A stretch of DNA of 64,000 nucleotides from Microbotryomycetes sp. JL201. Taxonomy: Eukaryota > Basidiomycota > Microbotryomycetes. Below, piece by piece: positions 13,642 through 24,867 of the stretch. The notes under the pieces were generated by a model that was not told where the DNA came from, ran no database searches, and saw only the letters and a list, made by a program, of their open reading frames with translations. The stretch is from assembly GCA_033819885.1 (NCBI GenBank), contig JAQYUZ010000016.1, forward strand, positions 1 through 64,000, given 5' to 3'. Within the stretch, counting starts at the first letter, position 1, and every line of letters starts with the position of its first letter. A program made the position numbers and the translations under genes.

Positions 13642-15033
13642 ATGCCGAGGATTTCCTCGATTTTCGTGCATGGCGAGTCTTTCATGTTCGGACGGGTGCG
13701 AGGGCGTCTGTTTACCGCTGCACCGCTGTTGAGATCGAATCGCTCCCTGCTATCGCCGTCTAGCATCATGTCTGCGTCCACCGCTGCCGCTGCGCCGTCT
13801 GCGCCAAAAAAGGCCCGCGCGACGCCCCTGATTGGCACACACTCTGGCACGTTCCATGCCGACGAGGCGCTCGCAGTATTCTTGCTCAAGCTGTTGCCAG
13901 ACTACAAGCAGGCAGACCTGGTGAGGACGCGTGACCCGGGCGTGCTCGACGAGTGCACTGTCGTCGTCGATGTTGGCGGCGTATATGACCCGCAAACGCT
14001 GCGTTTTGACCATCACCAACGCGGATTCAATGAAAACTTTGGCAATGGCTTCGTCACCAAGCTGAGCTCGGCTGGCCTCGTTTACAAGTCAGGCTTTTGG
14101 CCACTGCGGATTTTCAACTGCCTGCTTACACTGTCCCCCCTCGGTTGCACAGACATTTTGGTAAAAACATTCTCGCTCAAGTGCTCAACGTGCCGGTTTC
14201 CGACCCGACAGTCGAGTCACTGTACCTCAAAATGTACGCGGACTTTGTCGAAGCTTTTGACGGCATCGACAACGGTATCTCGGCCCAACAAGGTCCGGCT
14301 CTGTACAAGTCCCGGACAGACATCTCATCGCGCATTGGGCACCTCAATCCCCGTTGGAACGAGCCTTCCAACGACCAGATTCTAGACGAGAGATTCCAGC
14401 AAGCGAGTGCTCTCGCCGGCAAAGAGTTCTTGGAGCGAGTCGACTATACTGCAAAGGCATGGTTGCCGGCTCGCGACATCGTCGTCAAGGCGATTGAAGA
14501 GCGCAAGCAAGTGCACTCGAGTGGCAAGATTCTTGTCTTTGAGACGTTCTCGCCATGGAAGGTGAGTCGGTACAAATTGGCCAATCGCGACCTGACAGCT
14601 GACCCTCGAGCGAAAAAGGAACACTTGCACATCCTCGAGAACGAGCTCAACATTCCAGAAGACGAACGACCTCTGTACGTGCTCTATCCAGAGAACGAGA
14701 CGTCGGGCAAGTGGCGCGTCCAAGCCGTGCCCGTCTCGCAAGAATCCTTCGAGTCACGCAAAGCTTTGCCGGAAGCGTGAGTCATCGGCTCGGGCTCGCC
14801 AAGACGGACGCTAATGGCTTCCGGTCGTGATTTAGGTGGCGAGGCGTTCGCGACAGCGCACTCGATGAGGTGTCTGGCATTCCAGGTTGCGTCTTTGTAC
14901 ATGCTGCAGGTTTCATCGGAGGTAAGCTTCGCGTCAGGTGATCAGCGCCGAATGAAAGCTGACATTCCGGGCGTTAGGCAACCAATCCAAGGACGGCGCA
15001 ATGCAAATGGCCGTCAAAGCCCTCGACATGTAG
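13642..15033 (+). CDS. MYG1: MYG1 exonuclease (DHH superfamily, UPF0160)
   Basis: MYG1 is a 3'-5' RNA exonuclease found in nucleus and mitochondria that coordinates nuclear and organellar RNA processing. The family start motif [18 protein letters not shown] is present, followed by [19 protein letters not shown] and [10 protein letters not shown], which carry the metal-binding DHH-type residues. Further conserved parts are DNGISAQ, NPRWNEP and, near the C-terminus, [18 protein letters not shown]. Four introns are seen; the one at about 14095-14150 joins LVYK to [11 protein letters not shown]. The residues before the domain ([20 protein letters not shown]) form an arginine-rich presequence, so mitochondrial import is likely from the first ATG. 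Starts at 13687 or 13769 (MSASTAAA) would remove it, and dual targeting by alternative starts is possible. Confidence 0.94.
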
Positions 15034-15252
15034 TTTTCTCTTATCGCAATAGATCAGATCTCTTTTCAAAATGGTAGTCGCCCAGACTGCGGCTTGTACG
15101 TGTAACATTTAGACGTTTCATCACGATTGCACGCCTCCCAAACTCGAGGACCGCTTGGTCTGATATGACCGAGCTTGGACTATTTATGAACAAGTATTTC
15201 ACAAAGCTGCAGATCAATCCTCAGCTACGAACAAGCAAATCAGTGTGCGAAG

Positions 15253-15674
15253 CTAGCGCTTGACGCCCTCTTTGACGAGGTCCACTTGATGGCGACCGGT
15301 CTGCAGGCAGTAACAAGAGGGTTTAAGCATGTGATGAGTTAGTGCATATACGACCGAGGCCTGACAGATTGATGTGCGCCACTCGCCGACGTGCGGTTCA
15401 TCCACCAGTACGCGCCTCCGAGCAGAACGACGCTTCCCGCTACGATCATCATGCCACGACGTTGGTCTGGGTCGTTGATGCGTTTCGAGGCCGAAGAACC
15501 GGTCGTCTCGTGACGGCGACTGATGGTGGGCACGCCACCGTAAGTGCAGGCAGTGCGAGGGGTTGCCGAAGGAAGCAGGCGAAAAGATCGAGTCTTATTG
15601 TTCAGCTTCATGCTTGCGCTTTTGGTAGAGAGTGGCGCGAGGATAGCCTCCGAATCGGAAGTTGCAGACGTCAA
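15253..15674 (-). CDS. small single-pass membrane protein, unknown
   Basis: Two exons: 15674-15366 and 15300-15253, joined across a 65-nt intron (gtcagg...ctgcag). The protein is about 118 residues. Its first two thirds are serine, threonine and arginine-rich and probably disordered. One clear hydrophobic helix follows (GMMIVAGSVVLLGGAYWWM), then a short basic tail ending VDLVKEGVKR. I do not recognise a family. The small size, basic N-terminal half and single helix would suit a mitochondrial inner-membrane or ER accessory protein. If translation starts at the second methionine (about 15611), the N-terminus MKLNNKTRSFRLLP could be a presequence. It is divergent from the PHAF1-like gene, with about 155 bp between starts. 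Confidence 0.6.
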
Positions 15675-15828
15675 GTCGGCATGGGGCTGCGGCTCGGAAA
15701 AAGCCGCTCGGTGACACTAAGACCTCATCATTTCTCTATGTGTCAACTTTTCTTTTTTTGAACCGATTCGCAAATTTATACAGTGTCCTGCGCCGGGCTC
15801 GGGCGAGCACTCCCCCCACATCCGAGTC

Positions 15829-17591
15829 ATGGTCCATCCGCTGGGCATTGTCCCCGGCGACAGCTTAGGTGACTTCAAGACAGGTCAGTTCGAGCGCTTG
15901 AGGTCCTCTTGAGTGGCAGTAGGAGCTTCTGTCACGTAGCCATGAGCTCACTCTCGACTCGTCTGTCTCTGGCCCATCGGGTTGACTGCGTCAATCATAG
16001 GATCCGACTTGTTCCATGTCATCAACGTACTACGAACAGCTCCTCGAGAGTACCCGCAAGTCAACGTGGCGTGGAATGACGAAGTCAGTCGCGCTGCTTG
16101 CTGGCGGCTGCGCGCGACGCTCACGAGTGCCCTGATCAGACCCCGACGACATCAGATATGCACTTGTACGTGTCAAGACCCCCACTCGTCTTGACTTTCG
16201 AGCCGGCGTTTCAAAGATTGTTACGGATCGAGCTGTCCAACCCAGAGCCAGCCGAAGCCACAGTAGCGCTCACTCATTGGATTCAGTACAAGGGCAAAAG
16301 ATTTACAGATGCTGGCGAAAGCAACATGGATGTTGATGAAGAGGATGTCGTAAAGTCGATCAGAAGGGTCATGGGCCCAACGTACGGGTCAAGCCAAGCC
16401 TCGACGAGTGGCGGGAGCAGAGAGCTGCTCGCGTACCCAGGAGTCGCCTTTGAAGTCGAGCGGCAAAGCAAGAGTGAGTCTCATCAATCGTAGGGGAGCG
16501 TCATCGTTGACAATCTACGGTCGCAGGCCGGTCGCAGCTGCGGCGGGTCGTGCTCACCCCATTGCCGCCGCCCGCCGGCATACCCATCGATCAGGCATGG
16601 CTACACCCTCAATTATTCGAGCACTCAGATTTTATGTCTTTGTCTGTTGAAATGGTGGTCATCCAGGTCAGTCAGGGCGGCAGAAATAGAAACGTTCTCC
16701 CCGGCGCCCAATTTATGCCTGTGTCTTGGTAGCTTGATGCAGCTGGCAAGCCGGCGTCAATCGACATCAAGATCCGACCAAGAAGTGCACAAGCGGAGCC
16801 GCCAGCGGCGGTTCGGATAACTCTAGGACACACCTCTACCGAAGACTTGCTGTGCGATCTAGGCAGTCCTAATCGATCGTTTTGGAAGGAAGATGTGTGC
16901 TCACAATGCCTGTCAAAGTGTTTCTTCCGCTGATGATTTTGCATAGGAGCGCATGTCGATTCATTCAACACCTACCGATGTGGATCAAAACCTACTCCGT
17001 GACTCGCTATCGTTCCTCCTGTGTTCGTAACGTCGCTGACCGTCTGCGTCCGTAGCGAATGCCTACTTCTGGTCATACCCTCAACATGGCCTGACGTTTA
17101 TGCTCGACCCAGTTCACCACGTAGTCATCAAACTCGTGCTTCACTCCAACTTGCCCGGACAAGTTCAGTTCTGCAAGACAGCCAAATGTCATTGGCAAAT
17201 TATCAGACCTCTCTCTGAACGATCCACTGAGTTGGATTCTACAAACTCACAGAAAGGTCGAACAGAATGCTCTTGTCAGGACGATTTCGAGACTGTGAAG
17301 CGCGTTTTGTGTGCGTCAATGCCGAGCACAGGAAATGGTGCGAATCGCCAGTCGGTTTCACCACAGGATCGCTCTGCCGCTCTTGTTGAAAAGCCAATGA
17401 TCCTCGACAGGACTGTCGACGGCCTCGAGCTTGGCGTCAAAGGTCGTACGACCGGTCAGTCTGAAAGCTTGTGACGAGCGATAGATTGACGTTGTTGAAC
17501 TTTTTACGCTCGAGCAGAGATACACGGATACCCCGGCATCGCATTTGAAGTAACGACAACCCGAAACATCGAGACAGTGTGGCTGTTCTGA
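15829..17591 (+). CDS. UPF0183/PHAF1 (C16orf70-like) protein
   Basis: PHAF1 works with BCAS3 at autophagosome assembly sites in animals; the fungal role is not established. The start MVHPLGIVPGDSLGDFKTG matches the family's N-terminal strand. Family signatures follow: VINVLRTAPREYPQVNV, MGPTYGSS, YPGVAFEVE, then IDQAWLHPQLFEH, TFMLDPVHHVVIKLVLHSN and the terminal GYPGIAFEVTTTRNIETVWLF. The two YPG-(V/I)-AFEV repeats are typical of the family. Eight or more short introns interrupt it, including a short exon around 16950 (RMSIHSTPTDVD). The insert between the last two conserved blocks (17220-17450) is longer and more polar than I remember for animal members. The stop is TGA at 17589-17591. Confidence 0.88.
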
Positions 17592-17756
17592 GAAGTTTTT
17601 TTTTTTCGGACACGTTTTGCAGAGTTATGGTAACTTTCCATCTCGTCATTCCTCATCGGTCATCAACATGTGTTTACAATAATGCTATATACGCAGCCAG
17701 GATACAAGCCCGGCCATGAGCATTTGTCACAAGTGTCTTTGCAAGCCCGGTCGTGA

Positions 17757-18926
17757 TCAAGGCCGGAGCGTCGGGAAAGACACTTCGACAGGACCGATTG
17801 TCAATGTGACGTAGCCCGTCAACGTGCCGATAGTCGCTCCAATAGGGTTGATTATCGGTCTCGTCGTAAATACGAACGTTCCACCGGCTGCGTCTGTCGA
17901 AAATGTTGGCGACGCGCTCACATCGGACGCGGATGTTGGCGAAGCAGATTCAGAGGTTGTCGTCGTAGATGTCGTTGTTGACAAACTGCTCGCGGTACTT
18001 GCTGTACCTGAAGTTGAAAGACGATCAAGATCAGTTCAAATTGCCGCCTAATGGCAGACAAAAGACGGACTCGATGGCTCTACCACCGTCGAGCTTGAGC
18101 TCGGCTGGCTCTCGACGGAGGAAGAAGACACAGTCGAGCTGCTTGAAGGCTCACTTGATGTTGTCGTGAGAGATGTTGTCGAGTCTGTTGTAGAATCTAC
18201 CGTCGTGGTTGAGCTTGACGACAGTGGCGCTTCAGTAGTGGTGGATGAGGGTGGCTCGCTAGTGGTCGTCGTTGTTGTTGTTGTTGTAGCCTCTGTGGTT
18301 GTCGAAGATGTGGTACTCGGAACTGGGACAGAAGTTGTCGATTCCTGGGTAACGAGAGAAGTAATCGAGCTAGAGATGGTGCTGACGCTTGTCAACGTGA
18401 ACACGCTTTCTGACACGGCGTTTGTCCTGGTTGCAGCAGATGCGCTGCTTCGCGATGCGGCTTCCGACAGCGATGACAGGCGATCTGCCTCGCTTTGGGT
18501 GTTGCCATTGCCCTTTTTGAGGCCGACTCCGAGGCCGACGCCCAATCCGATTGCGAGGGCGACGATAATGCCGATGATGAGTGCGAGCACAGGCCATCGC
18601 CTCTTCCACCAAGGCAGACCGTCGCCGTATTCGCCTTCCCAATCGCCGAGATCATTCGGTCCGGCGCTTGACCGATGCTCATTAGGGTTCCAGTACGATC
18701 CGCCGTGCTCGCCTCCTGCTCCCGTGCTGAACCTGTTGCTCGATAGATCTACCATATCTGGGTCGTGCTCGTGAGATAGCGGCATGGCGCTGTACGGCTG
18801 CTGCTGCTGCTGGCCAGCGTAATGCCCGGCTGCAAACGGGTCCGAGTGGTAGGCAGATCCGCCGTCGCCGTAGCCGAACTGTCCTGGGTTGTTTTGATAG
18901 TACTGTCCATGCGACATGTTGGACAT
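17757..18926 (-). CDS. mucin-like Ser/Thr-rich single-pass membrane protein
   Basis: Two exons separated by a 60-odd-nt intron near 18030. The N-terminal 110 residues are Gly, Tyr and Gln-rich (a run of five Gln) with no signal peptide. A basic-tryptophan patch (LPWWKRRWP) leads into a glycine-rich transmembrane helix (VLALIIGIIVALAIGLGVGL). The remaining roughly 230 residues are almost entirely Ser, Thr, Val, Glu and Pro with runs such as TTTTTTTTTS, as in O-mannosylated ectodomains. A more ordered tail follows (GTFVFTTRPIINPIG...YVTLTIGPVEVSF). This matches the general plan of basidiomycete surface sensors, type II with a cytoplasmic N-terminus. No catalytic domain is seen. Length polymorphism in the (GTT)n/(GTC)n tract is likely. 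Function unknown. Confidence 0.75.
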
Positions 18927-19266
18927 GGCGGTATGCTAAAGAGCTCGGGCGAAGGTGCGAAGGCGGTGCACGAGCCACACCAGCAGAAAGCAGGCCGAGG
19001 TCGTTGTCCGAGACAGCAAATCGTTTCCCGAAGGTGATGGACTAACCTCTGGCGTCGGACGAGAGCAGTCGTGTAGGCGGTGGAAATCACAGAACGGGCG
19101 AGCGCAGCTTTTTAATTCACAAGCGCGAAGTCCGCAGTCCTGGCACCACAATCGCTGCCTGCACAGAGCTGCTTGCTCAGGTATGAACTGCTTCCTTCCC
19201 TCGGACAGTCATCATCTCCTGTCGCCTGCATCACGTGCAAGCTGCCATGGCGAGCGGTCAATCTCG
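18927..19266. other. shared 5' region between the mucin-like gene and the Bqt4-like gene
   Basis: 340 bp between divergent starts. Frames cross the region on both strands but none has a conserved motif. A CACGTG E-box lies near 19233. An ATGATGA followed by CTGA on the minus strand near 19180-19220 is too closely spaced for a box C/D snoRNA. Confidence 0.5.
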
Positions 19267-20801
19267 ATGACGTCACAGCCTGCGCACAACAGCACAGCAG
19301 TGTGGGCACCGCGAGCGATACGGAAACGCTTGATTGGACCAGGGGTCAGCGGTGCGCAACGGTGGACGTCGTGCGCCTGCTCGACCCAGAGCCGAGGTGT
19401 GTTCACTCAAGCGTGGAGGGACCACTGTCAGCACACTCAGAAACTTCGCTTCGGCGTGCAGAGAACCATTCGTGTCTTTGGCCCGAATCCTTGCCGCGTC
19501 AGGCTTGACACCACTTCAAGGCATGCTCCTGTTTCCCGAACTCAAGCGACCAGTGTTCGACACGACCCTGGCAGGTCTTGCGCCTTGTAAGGCTCCTCCA
19601 AGGCTCGCACAAAGTGAGCCTTCACTGACGCGAGTCGCTTCCCTTCTCAGTCCTCGACATGTGGGTGCCGCTTAAAGAGGCGCGCGCAGTGGCGAAAAAA
19701 CTCGGAAGGCTGGACGAGCTTGCAGGGCTTCTGGAGTGGGAGACGCGCAAAGCGTTTTCAATACACGATAAAGAAGAGTCTGGTTTGGTGCACAACTGGC
19801 GAATTGCCAGCGACCGATTGGACCCGCAACGATACTCCACAAAAGCGATGCTGTCGTGAGTCTTGGGACACTGTTCAGCGTCCGGAGCTGCTGTCATTGA
19901 AGTAAAAAATTTTGATAGCGTCACATTTCCACGCTTGCATATGCTCCAGCCATCGACGCAAGTACGAACCTTGATGCCAGAAGTTTTGCCAAGTCTCGAC
20001 ACGGCGACAACGTCCGAATCTTTCTCCGCACTGCTGTCCCACCTGACAAACTGGAGTGTTCTTGAGTACGAGACGTTCCTCGACGACACTGAGGGCGACG
20101 CTCAGACACCAAATGGATTGCTCGCTCTTCAAGGCTCCAAGGCAGATCAGGCGGAAATGACGTTCACAGCTTCGCTGCTTTTCACGACCTTGACGTCTTT
20201 TCTGGGCTTGACCGGCTTGATTCCACACAGCGACATTGCTTCGGGCTACGATCTTGCGCCTGGGTTCCGACTTGAACGGCACCACGTCAGCACAGCAAGT
20301 GTCGAGCCCGTTGCAGCGCTCAAGTGCCGATTAGCACTCGTCGACAGTCTCAGTCGCATTATTTTGCGCGAATGGATATTGCAGCAAGAACGATCATTCA
20401 CCCTCGAGCCAGTGGAAAATAAAGTCGAGCTCGGTGAAGTTGATACGAAAGCCGTGTCTCTCGAAGACAAGTTGAACGGGCTCACGAGTAGTGTCGAAAC
20501 GCTTCAAGCCCGTCTTAACTCGTTGGAGAGTAGTTCACACCACGATGGCGGATACGAAACTCGGCTGCGAGCAATGGAGGAGCAGCTGAAGGCCATCCTT
20601 GGCATGTCTGACGCGCCAAAAGCCGAAGACAGCGGAGGAGAGTCGACAAATAAATCTGCCAATGCCTCAGAAACCTCGATGGACTGGCCAGCGTTTCCAA
20701 GGGACGGCTTGATGGTCTTGTTCGTCCACGTGTGCCTTCTTTTTGCGGGATTTGGTTTTCTTGCGAGGTTTGTTGTTCAGTTCATGTCGTTGTTCATGTA
20801 A
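19267..20801 (+). CDS. APSES/KilA-N-like protein with C-terminal membrane anchor (Bqt4-like)
   Basis: The proposed start MTSQPAHNSTAVWAPRAIRK splices (gtcagc...gccgag) to VCSLKRGGTTVSTLRNF. Then come REPFVSLARILAASGLTP, FDTTLA-VLDMWVPLKEARAVA and KKLGRLDELAGLLEWE, with the WVPL-x-x-AR motif of APSES/KilA-N DNA-binding folds. Downstream is a long acidic and helical region with a coiled-coil-like stretch (VSLEDKLNGLTSSVETLQARLNS is part of a continuous heptad-like run near 20460-20530). A single hydrophobic helix lies at the very C-terminus (LMVLFVHVCLLFAGFGFL). An APSES-like domain plus a terminal anchor is the plan of Bqt4, the inner-nuclear-membrane protein that tethers telomeres in fission yeast. 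That function is inferred. The 5' exons are less certain than the rest. Confidence 0.6.
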
Positions 20802-20939
20802 TGAAAACTTTGTCAGCGAATGCTGCTAACCACGCCAACGTGCATCCACTGCGCAGTCGCTCCCGACGTCATTGGCAGGAGCTGACGGAAAATTAGCTTG
20901 GAACTCCTTGGTCCATCTCTCCTCCCAGAAAGCATCATC

Positions 20940-22846
20940 ATGTTGCGACAATGCGGACGATCTGCGACGCCTGTGATGGGATACATGTCTCGTGCAGGTG
21001 CTTCGTCGCCTCGGACTGCATTCGCACGCTCGGCCGCGTTGCAACAGCGCCTCTTATCAACGTCTGGCCCGCTTGCGGCCTCGGCCGGACCTCTGAAGAG
21101 AGGTGGACGTGCCCTCAAGCTGCGTGGGATCACTAGCACGCCCGTAGTCGAGGGAGAGGGCGAGCCGACGCACGCGGCGATTGACGAAACGATCGTGCAC
21201 GAATACCCCGACGAGAGAGAGTTTGACGAGACAGACTTGGGTCAGTACCTGCGCGTGTTTGCACTCTCGCCTCACCGGAGCTAATAAATGCCGACCTGTA
21301 GGCCATTCGACGTGAGTTTCTAATGCGCGGACCGAGAATCCTCCAGAGCGCGCCACCTGAGCCCGAGCGCCACCTCAACCCGTGTTCTCTATTTGGTAGA
21401 ATGCAACGCTAACCAAGCTCTATATGCTCAAAGTGATGGTCCAGATGTGCCCGTTGGATCTCACTCTCAGCGAACACTCGCTTCGTTCTCGATGGAAGGA
21501 AAGGTGCGTTATCGCCATCACGTTCTCGTCAGCAACTCAGCTCACTTCGCTTCCTTACCGCCCTTGTCCTCAGGTTTGCGTCGTGACCGGTGCTGCCCGT
21601 GGCGTGAGTGCTCCGGAGGCGCAAAACAGCATCAAGTCCAAAAAATTGCTGACCTGACCACCTCTTCAGCTCGGCAACTTGATGGCGCGCACGTTCGCCG
21701 AGTCAGGTTCGAATGCCGTCGTCATCATGGACTTGGACGGCGAACTGGCCAAGAAGGCCGCGACAGACTTGGTCGAGTGGGCGGAAGAACACGTCGGAGC
21801 AAAGAAAGGCGAGGTCTCAGCGATCGGTATGGGCTGCGACGTCGGCAACGAGGAACAAGTCAAGGAGTGCTTTAATGAGATTGTCAAAAAGTATGGAAGG
21901 GTTGATTGCTTGGTCACGGCTGCCGGTATCGTCGGTCAGTCATGTTGGCGTCACTCGCAATCTGCCCATGCTGATGTCGACGAGCTTGCAGAGAACTTCC
22001 CAGCTACCGAGTATCCGGCCGACAAGTTCCGCAAGCTGATGTCTATCAATGTCGAGGGGTGAGCTTGTGCCGTTCAAATTGAACTGGGCGACAGCTGATC
22101 CTCGCTTGACAGGTCTTTCTTCTGCGCCCGTGAAGCAGCAAAGGACATGATGAGACGCAACGCTCCTGGCGTAAGCGGAGGCGCCAGCCTTGGTCGTTGC
22201 TCACCCTTCTGACCGCCCTGTTGAACCCAGTCCATCGTCATGATCGGATCCATGTCTGGTGCCACCGTCAATGTGCCTCAGGCACAAGCCCCTTACAACG
22301 CGTCAAAGGCGGCCGTCAGGCACATGTGCTCTTCTCTAGCCGTGGAGTGGGCGACTAAAAACATTCGCGTCAATACGATCTCGCCAGGTGAGTCAAAGGT
22401 CCGAGGAAAGGCAAGCTTGAACAAAAGCTTACTACAGACATGCGGCTTTGAAACATAGGTTACATGGCCGTGAGTCTCTCTCGATCTCGATTTGAAAGGT
22501 ATGAAGCATGCTGACCTGTTATTTTGGCTCGCAGACTGCCTTGACTCGTGTTATTCTCGAGCGTGACCCCGCTTTGCATGACACATGGGTCAATTTGACC
22601 CCGATGGGCCGGATCGGCGAGCCTGAAGATCTCAAGGGTGAGTGTATATTGATCACAAAGGGCGACATTCGTTCGCTTATGAGCCGGCTCGACTCTCGTA
22701 AGGTGCCGTCATCTACTTTGCTTCGGACGCTTCGGCATTCACCACCGGAGCAGAACTCCTCGTCGACGGCGGCTACACTCTGGTGAGCTCTCATCATTAC
22801 CTGAGCTCCGCTGACATGCTAATTTTGTTTCTCGGCGTAGACTTAA
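20940..22846 (+). CDS. short-chain dehydrogenase, D-arabinitol/polyol dehydrogenase type, mitochondrial
   Basis: NAD(P)-dependent oxidoreductase. The cofactor motif VCVVTGAARG-LGNLMA spans an intron. The active-site Ser is in MIGSMSGATV and the Tyr/Lys pair in PYNASKAAVRH. The substrate-side segment is VNTISPGYMATALTR and the end GAELLVDGGYTLT. The preceding residues RTLASFSMEGK and the overall wording resemble D-arabinitol 2-dehydrogenases and Sou1-type sorbitol dehydrogenases; the exact polyol cannot be told from sequence. The N-terminus (MLRQCGRSATPVMGYMSRAG ... RLLST) is arginine-rich without acids, a likely mitochondrial presequence. An in-frame ATG at 20898 would add 14 residues. About nine introns. 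The final exon encodes one residue: ACT TAA at 22841-22846. The junctions between 21240 and 21480 are ambiguous. Confidence 0.85.
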
Positions 22847-23069
22847 AAATAAAATTGCCAGTGACCCGAAGAATCAAGCAGCGTCACGCGACTTCAGAGC
22901 CCTCTACAGTTGACGCTTCATGGATATGCATAAATTACATTTTCATCTTATGTGTTCGTTTGTTGCAATGTGCAGCATCGCGTCCTGCCACCTTCTTATT
23001 CTATTCAACGAAGAGACAAAACTGCTTCATACAACATGACTCGACCCTACTCTCATTACCTGATACCCT

Positions 23070-24295
23070 TTAATGCCCGTTCAATCCGTTGTGCGTCACA
23101 GACGCAAACATTTCTCGCCAAACTTGTCTCAAATCTAATGCCGCCCACCAAAAATGGAAACGCAAAGTAAGTGCGGTGCGTATGTACGTCCCAAGAGCAA
23201 CGTACCTGACATTTTGTTGATGACGCTCACTCTTGGTTGATTTGCTTCTACGTCGCGCTCGTGCAAGCCTTCAAGTTTCAGAGCTTGGTCGCCGTGCTCA
23301 TCAAACAAGACGCAATGGCCCCACCCGAGCGAATGCGCGCCTTTGATGTTTAAAGCAGAATCGTCTACGAAGTAAAGTTTTGAAACGTCCGTTTGACCGC
23401 AAGCTTGAACCGCTTGATTAAAGTATGCTATGCAGGGAAGCCGGACGAAATGCTTTGCATGAGCGATCTGACGCGCACAGGCCTACGCACAACTCTGGTT
23501 CTCGACTCACGCTCCTCGGGCTTGCATGAAAACTCTTTGGCACCGTAGTCGCACGACACGACTCCTTCAAAAAACTCTTCGAGCTCGAGCAATCGCAAGA
23601 CGCGAGTGGCGTGCTTCAAGATCAAGGTCAGCTGAAGAGTCACGTGTCCACAAAGGCAGGCAAATCGAAATCACGTTATAATAAGCGTTGGTGAGCGCCC
23701 AGACTCGAAATTGAGATCTGTCAATGTCTCTGAGCAAATGCTTCATGTCGTTTGATGGTTTAAGCACGGTCTCGAGTGGCAAGGCCGCATCACATTGTCT
23801 ATCGTAGTCCAAAGCTTCGATGATCGTGGGCAGATATCAGTCTCGGCCGCGAATCGGTTGAAAACGTGGATGAGCTCACGATCGACTTTGTGATGGCGAA
23901 CGAGTCCTCTGATCGCGAGGCCGTATTCTGTATAGTATCTCTGCGCGTGTGGAATTCACCCTGTCAGCTTGCCTCCAGACTTTTACGCAAGAAAGGCAGA
24001 CACAAAGCTCTCTGTGCGTGGCACTGACATGTCTCAGTTCCTTTGCCTCGTCGAGCGGCAAGCCGAGCTTGACAAAGTACGCCTCTATCTTTTCCTTCAT
24101 CAGCCCGTCCACGCCGGCGTCTTTTGAATATAGGCAGTTGTCAATATCGTAAAAGACGATTTTGCGGCCATCGTCATGTGCAGGCGGCCGTGGCGAACCA
24201 TCAGGCAAGGTGATTTTGACTGCAAAGGCACATTGCATGGGCGACGAGCAGGTGTATGACCCATAACATGTCCGTTGGTCACGCGCAGACAGCAA
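23070..24295 (-). CDS. HAD-superfamily pyrimidine 5'-nucleotidase (Sdt1/Phm8 type)
   Basis: Sdt1 and Phm8 dephosphorylate nucleoside monophosphates; Phm8 also acts on lysophosphatidic acid. All HAD motifs are present: nucleophile DxD in IVFYDIDNCLYSK, motif II in VWALTNAY, motif III Lys in SCKPEERLYF, and motif IV in LYFVDDSALNIKGA. Cap-region wording LRHRYYTEYGLAIRGL and FFEGVVSCDY is typical of this subfamily. The C-terminus continues over an intron as SDLRQVWREMF and ends NGLNGH, with the stop at 23070-23072. The start is uncertain. The frame is open to an ATG at 24295, with an internal Met at about 24238. An upstream ATG at 24467 opens a plausible frame (MASASKSPRLRSLERQLSQ) but joins in phase only through a splice right after MA. 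Confidence 0.85.
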
Positions 24296-24867
24296 TGCCG
24301 TGTTGTTGGGCAGTGAAGAGCCGCGATACAGTCATCCAAGCAGGCACGATCGTCGTTTGAGGCAATGCAGAGCAGATATAGCAAACGAACGGGTCAGCTT
24401 GTTCGTCTGTCTGTGAGAGTTGCCGTTCGAGTGATCGAAGGCGCGGCGATTTAGACGCACTGGCCATGTGTGGAATAGCGGCAAGGGGCGAACGATGTCA
24501 CGGCGTGCCCGGCCCGTCGGCCCTGCCCTGATCGCTTGATATCCGGCGCACGCGTAGGAGGTGCTTGGGTGTAAGAGCATCGAGTGTGGGCACCAGTGCA
24601 CGACCTAGTCCCTGTCGCGACGCTGAAGGGTAAACACGTGCGCGGCTCCTGTTGAGCTCGGGCCCCTCGCGCGCCCCGAAAGAAACGCGCGTGGCGGCGT
24701 GGCAGTTTGTTCCTGCCACACACGCCAGTCTGTGAGCTCTTTCGCGCCAAGACAGCGCGCGCGCGATACACACCAAGCCTGTTGCTGACTCGTTGTATCT
24801 GGTCTCTTGCGCACCGCTGTTGCGTCGACGTGTTGTCTCCTTTGTGCGCGCGCCAGCAGAAAAAAAA
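24296..24867. other. 5' region shared by the nucleotidase and eEF1B-beta genes
   Basis: 570 bp rich in GC dinucleotides (for example a GCGCGCGC run near 24755-24765). It may hold a 5' exon of the nucleotidase (24467) and certainly the 5' leader of the translation factor. The long minus-strand frames at 24451-25019 read through simple sequence and look non-coding. Confidence 0.45.

Noticed and set aside
18166-18774. 202-codon plus-strand frame rich in Val
   Set aside because: It is the complement of the Thr/Ser repeats of the mucin-like gene, an expected artefact of GTT/GTC runs.
19180-19220. ATGATGA and CTGA pair on the minus strand, possible box C/D snoRNA
   Set aside because: The boxes are only about 25-30 nt apart with no terminal stem, too short for a C/D snoRNA.
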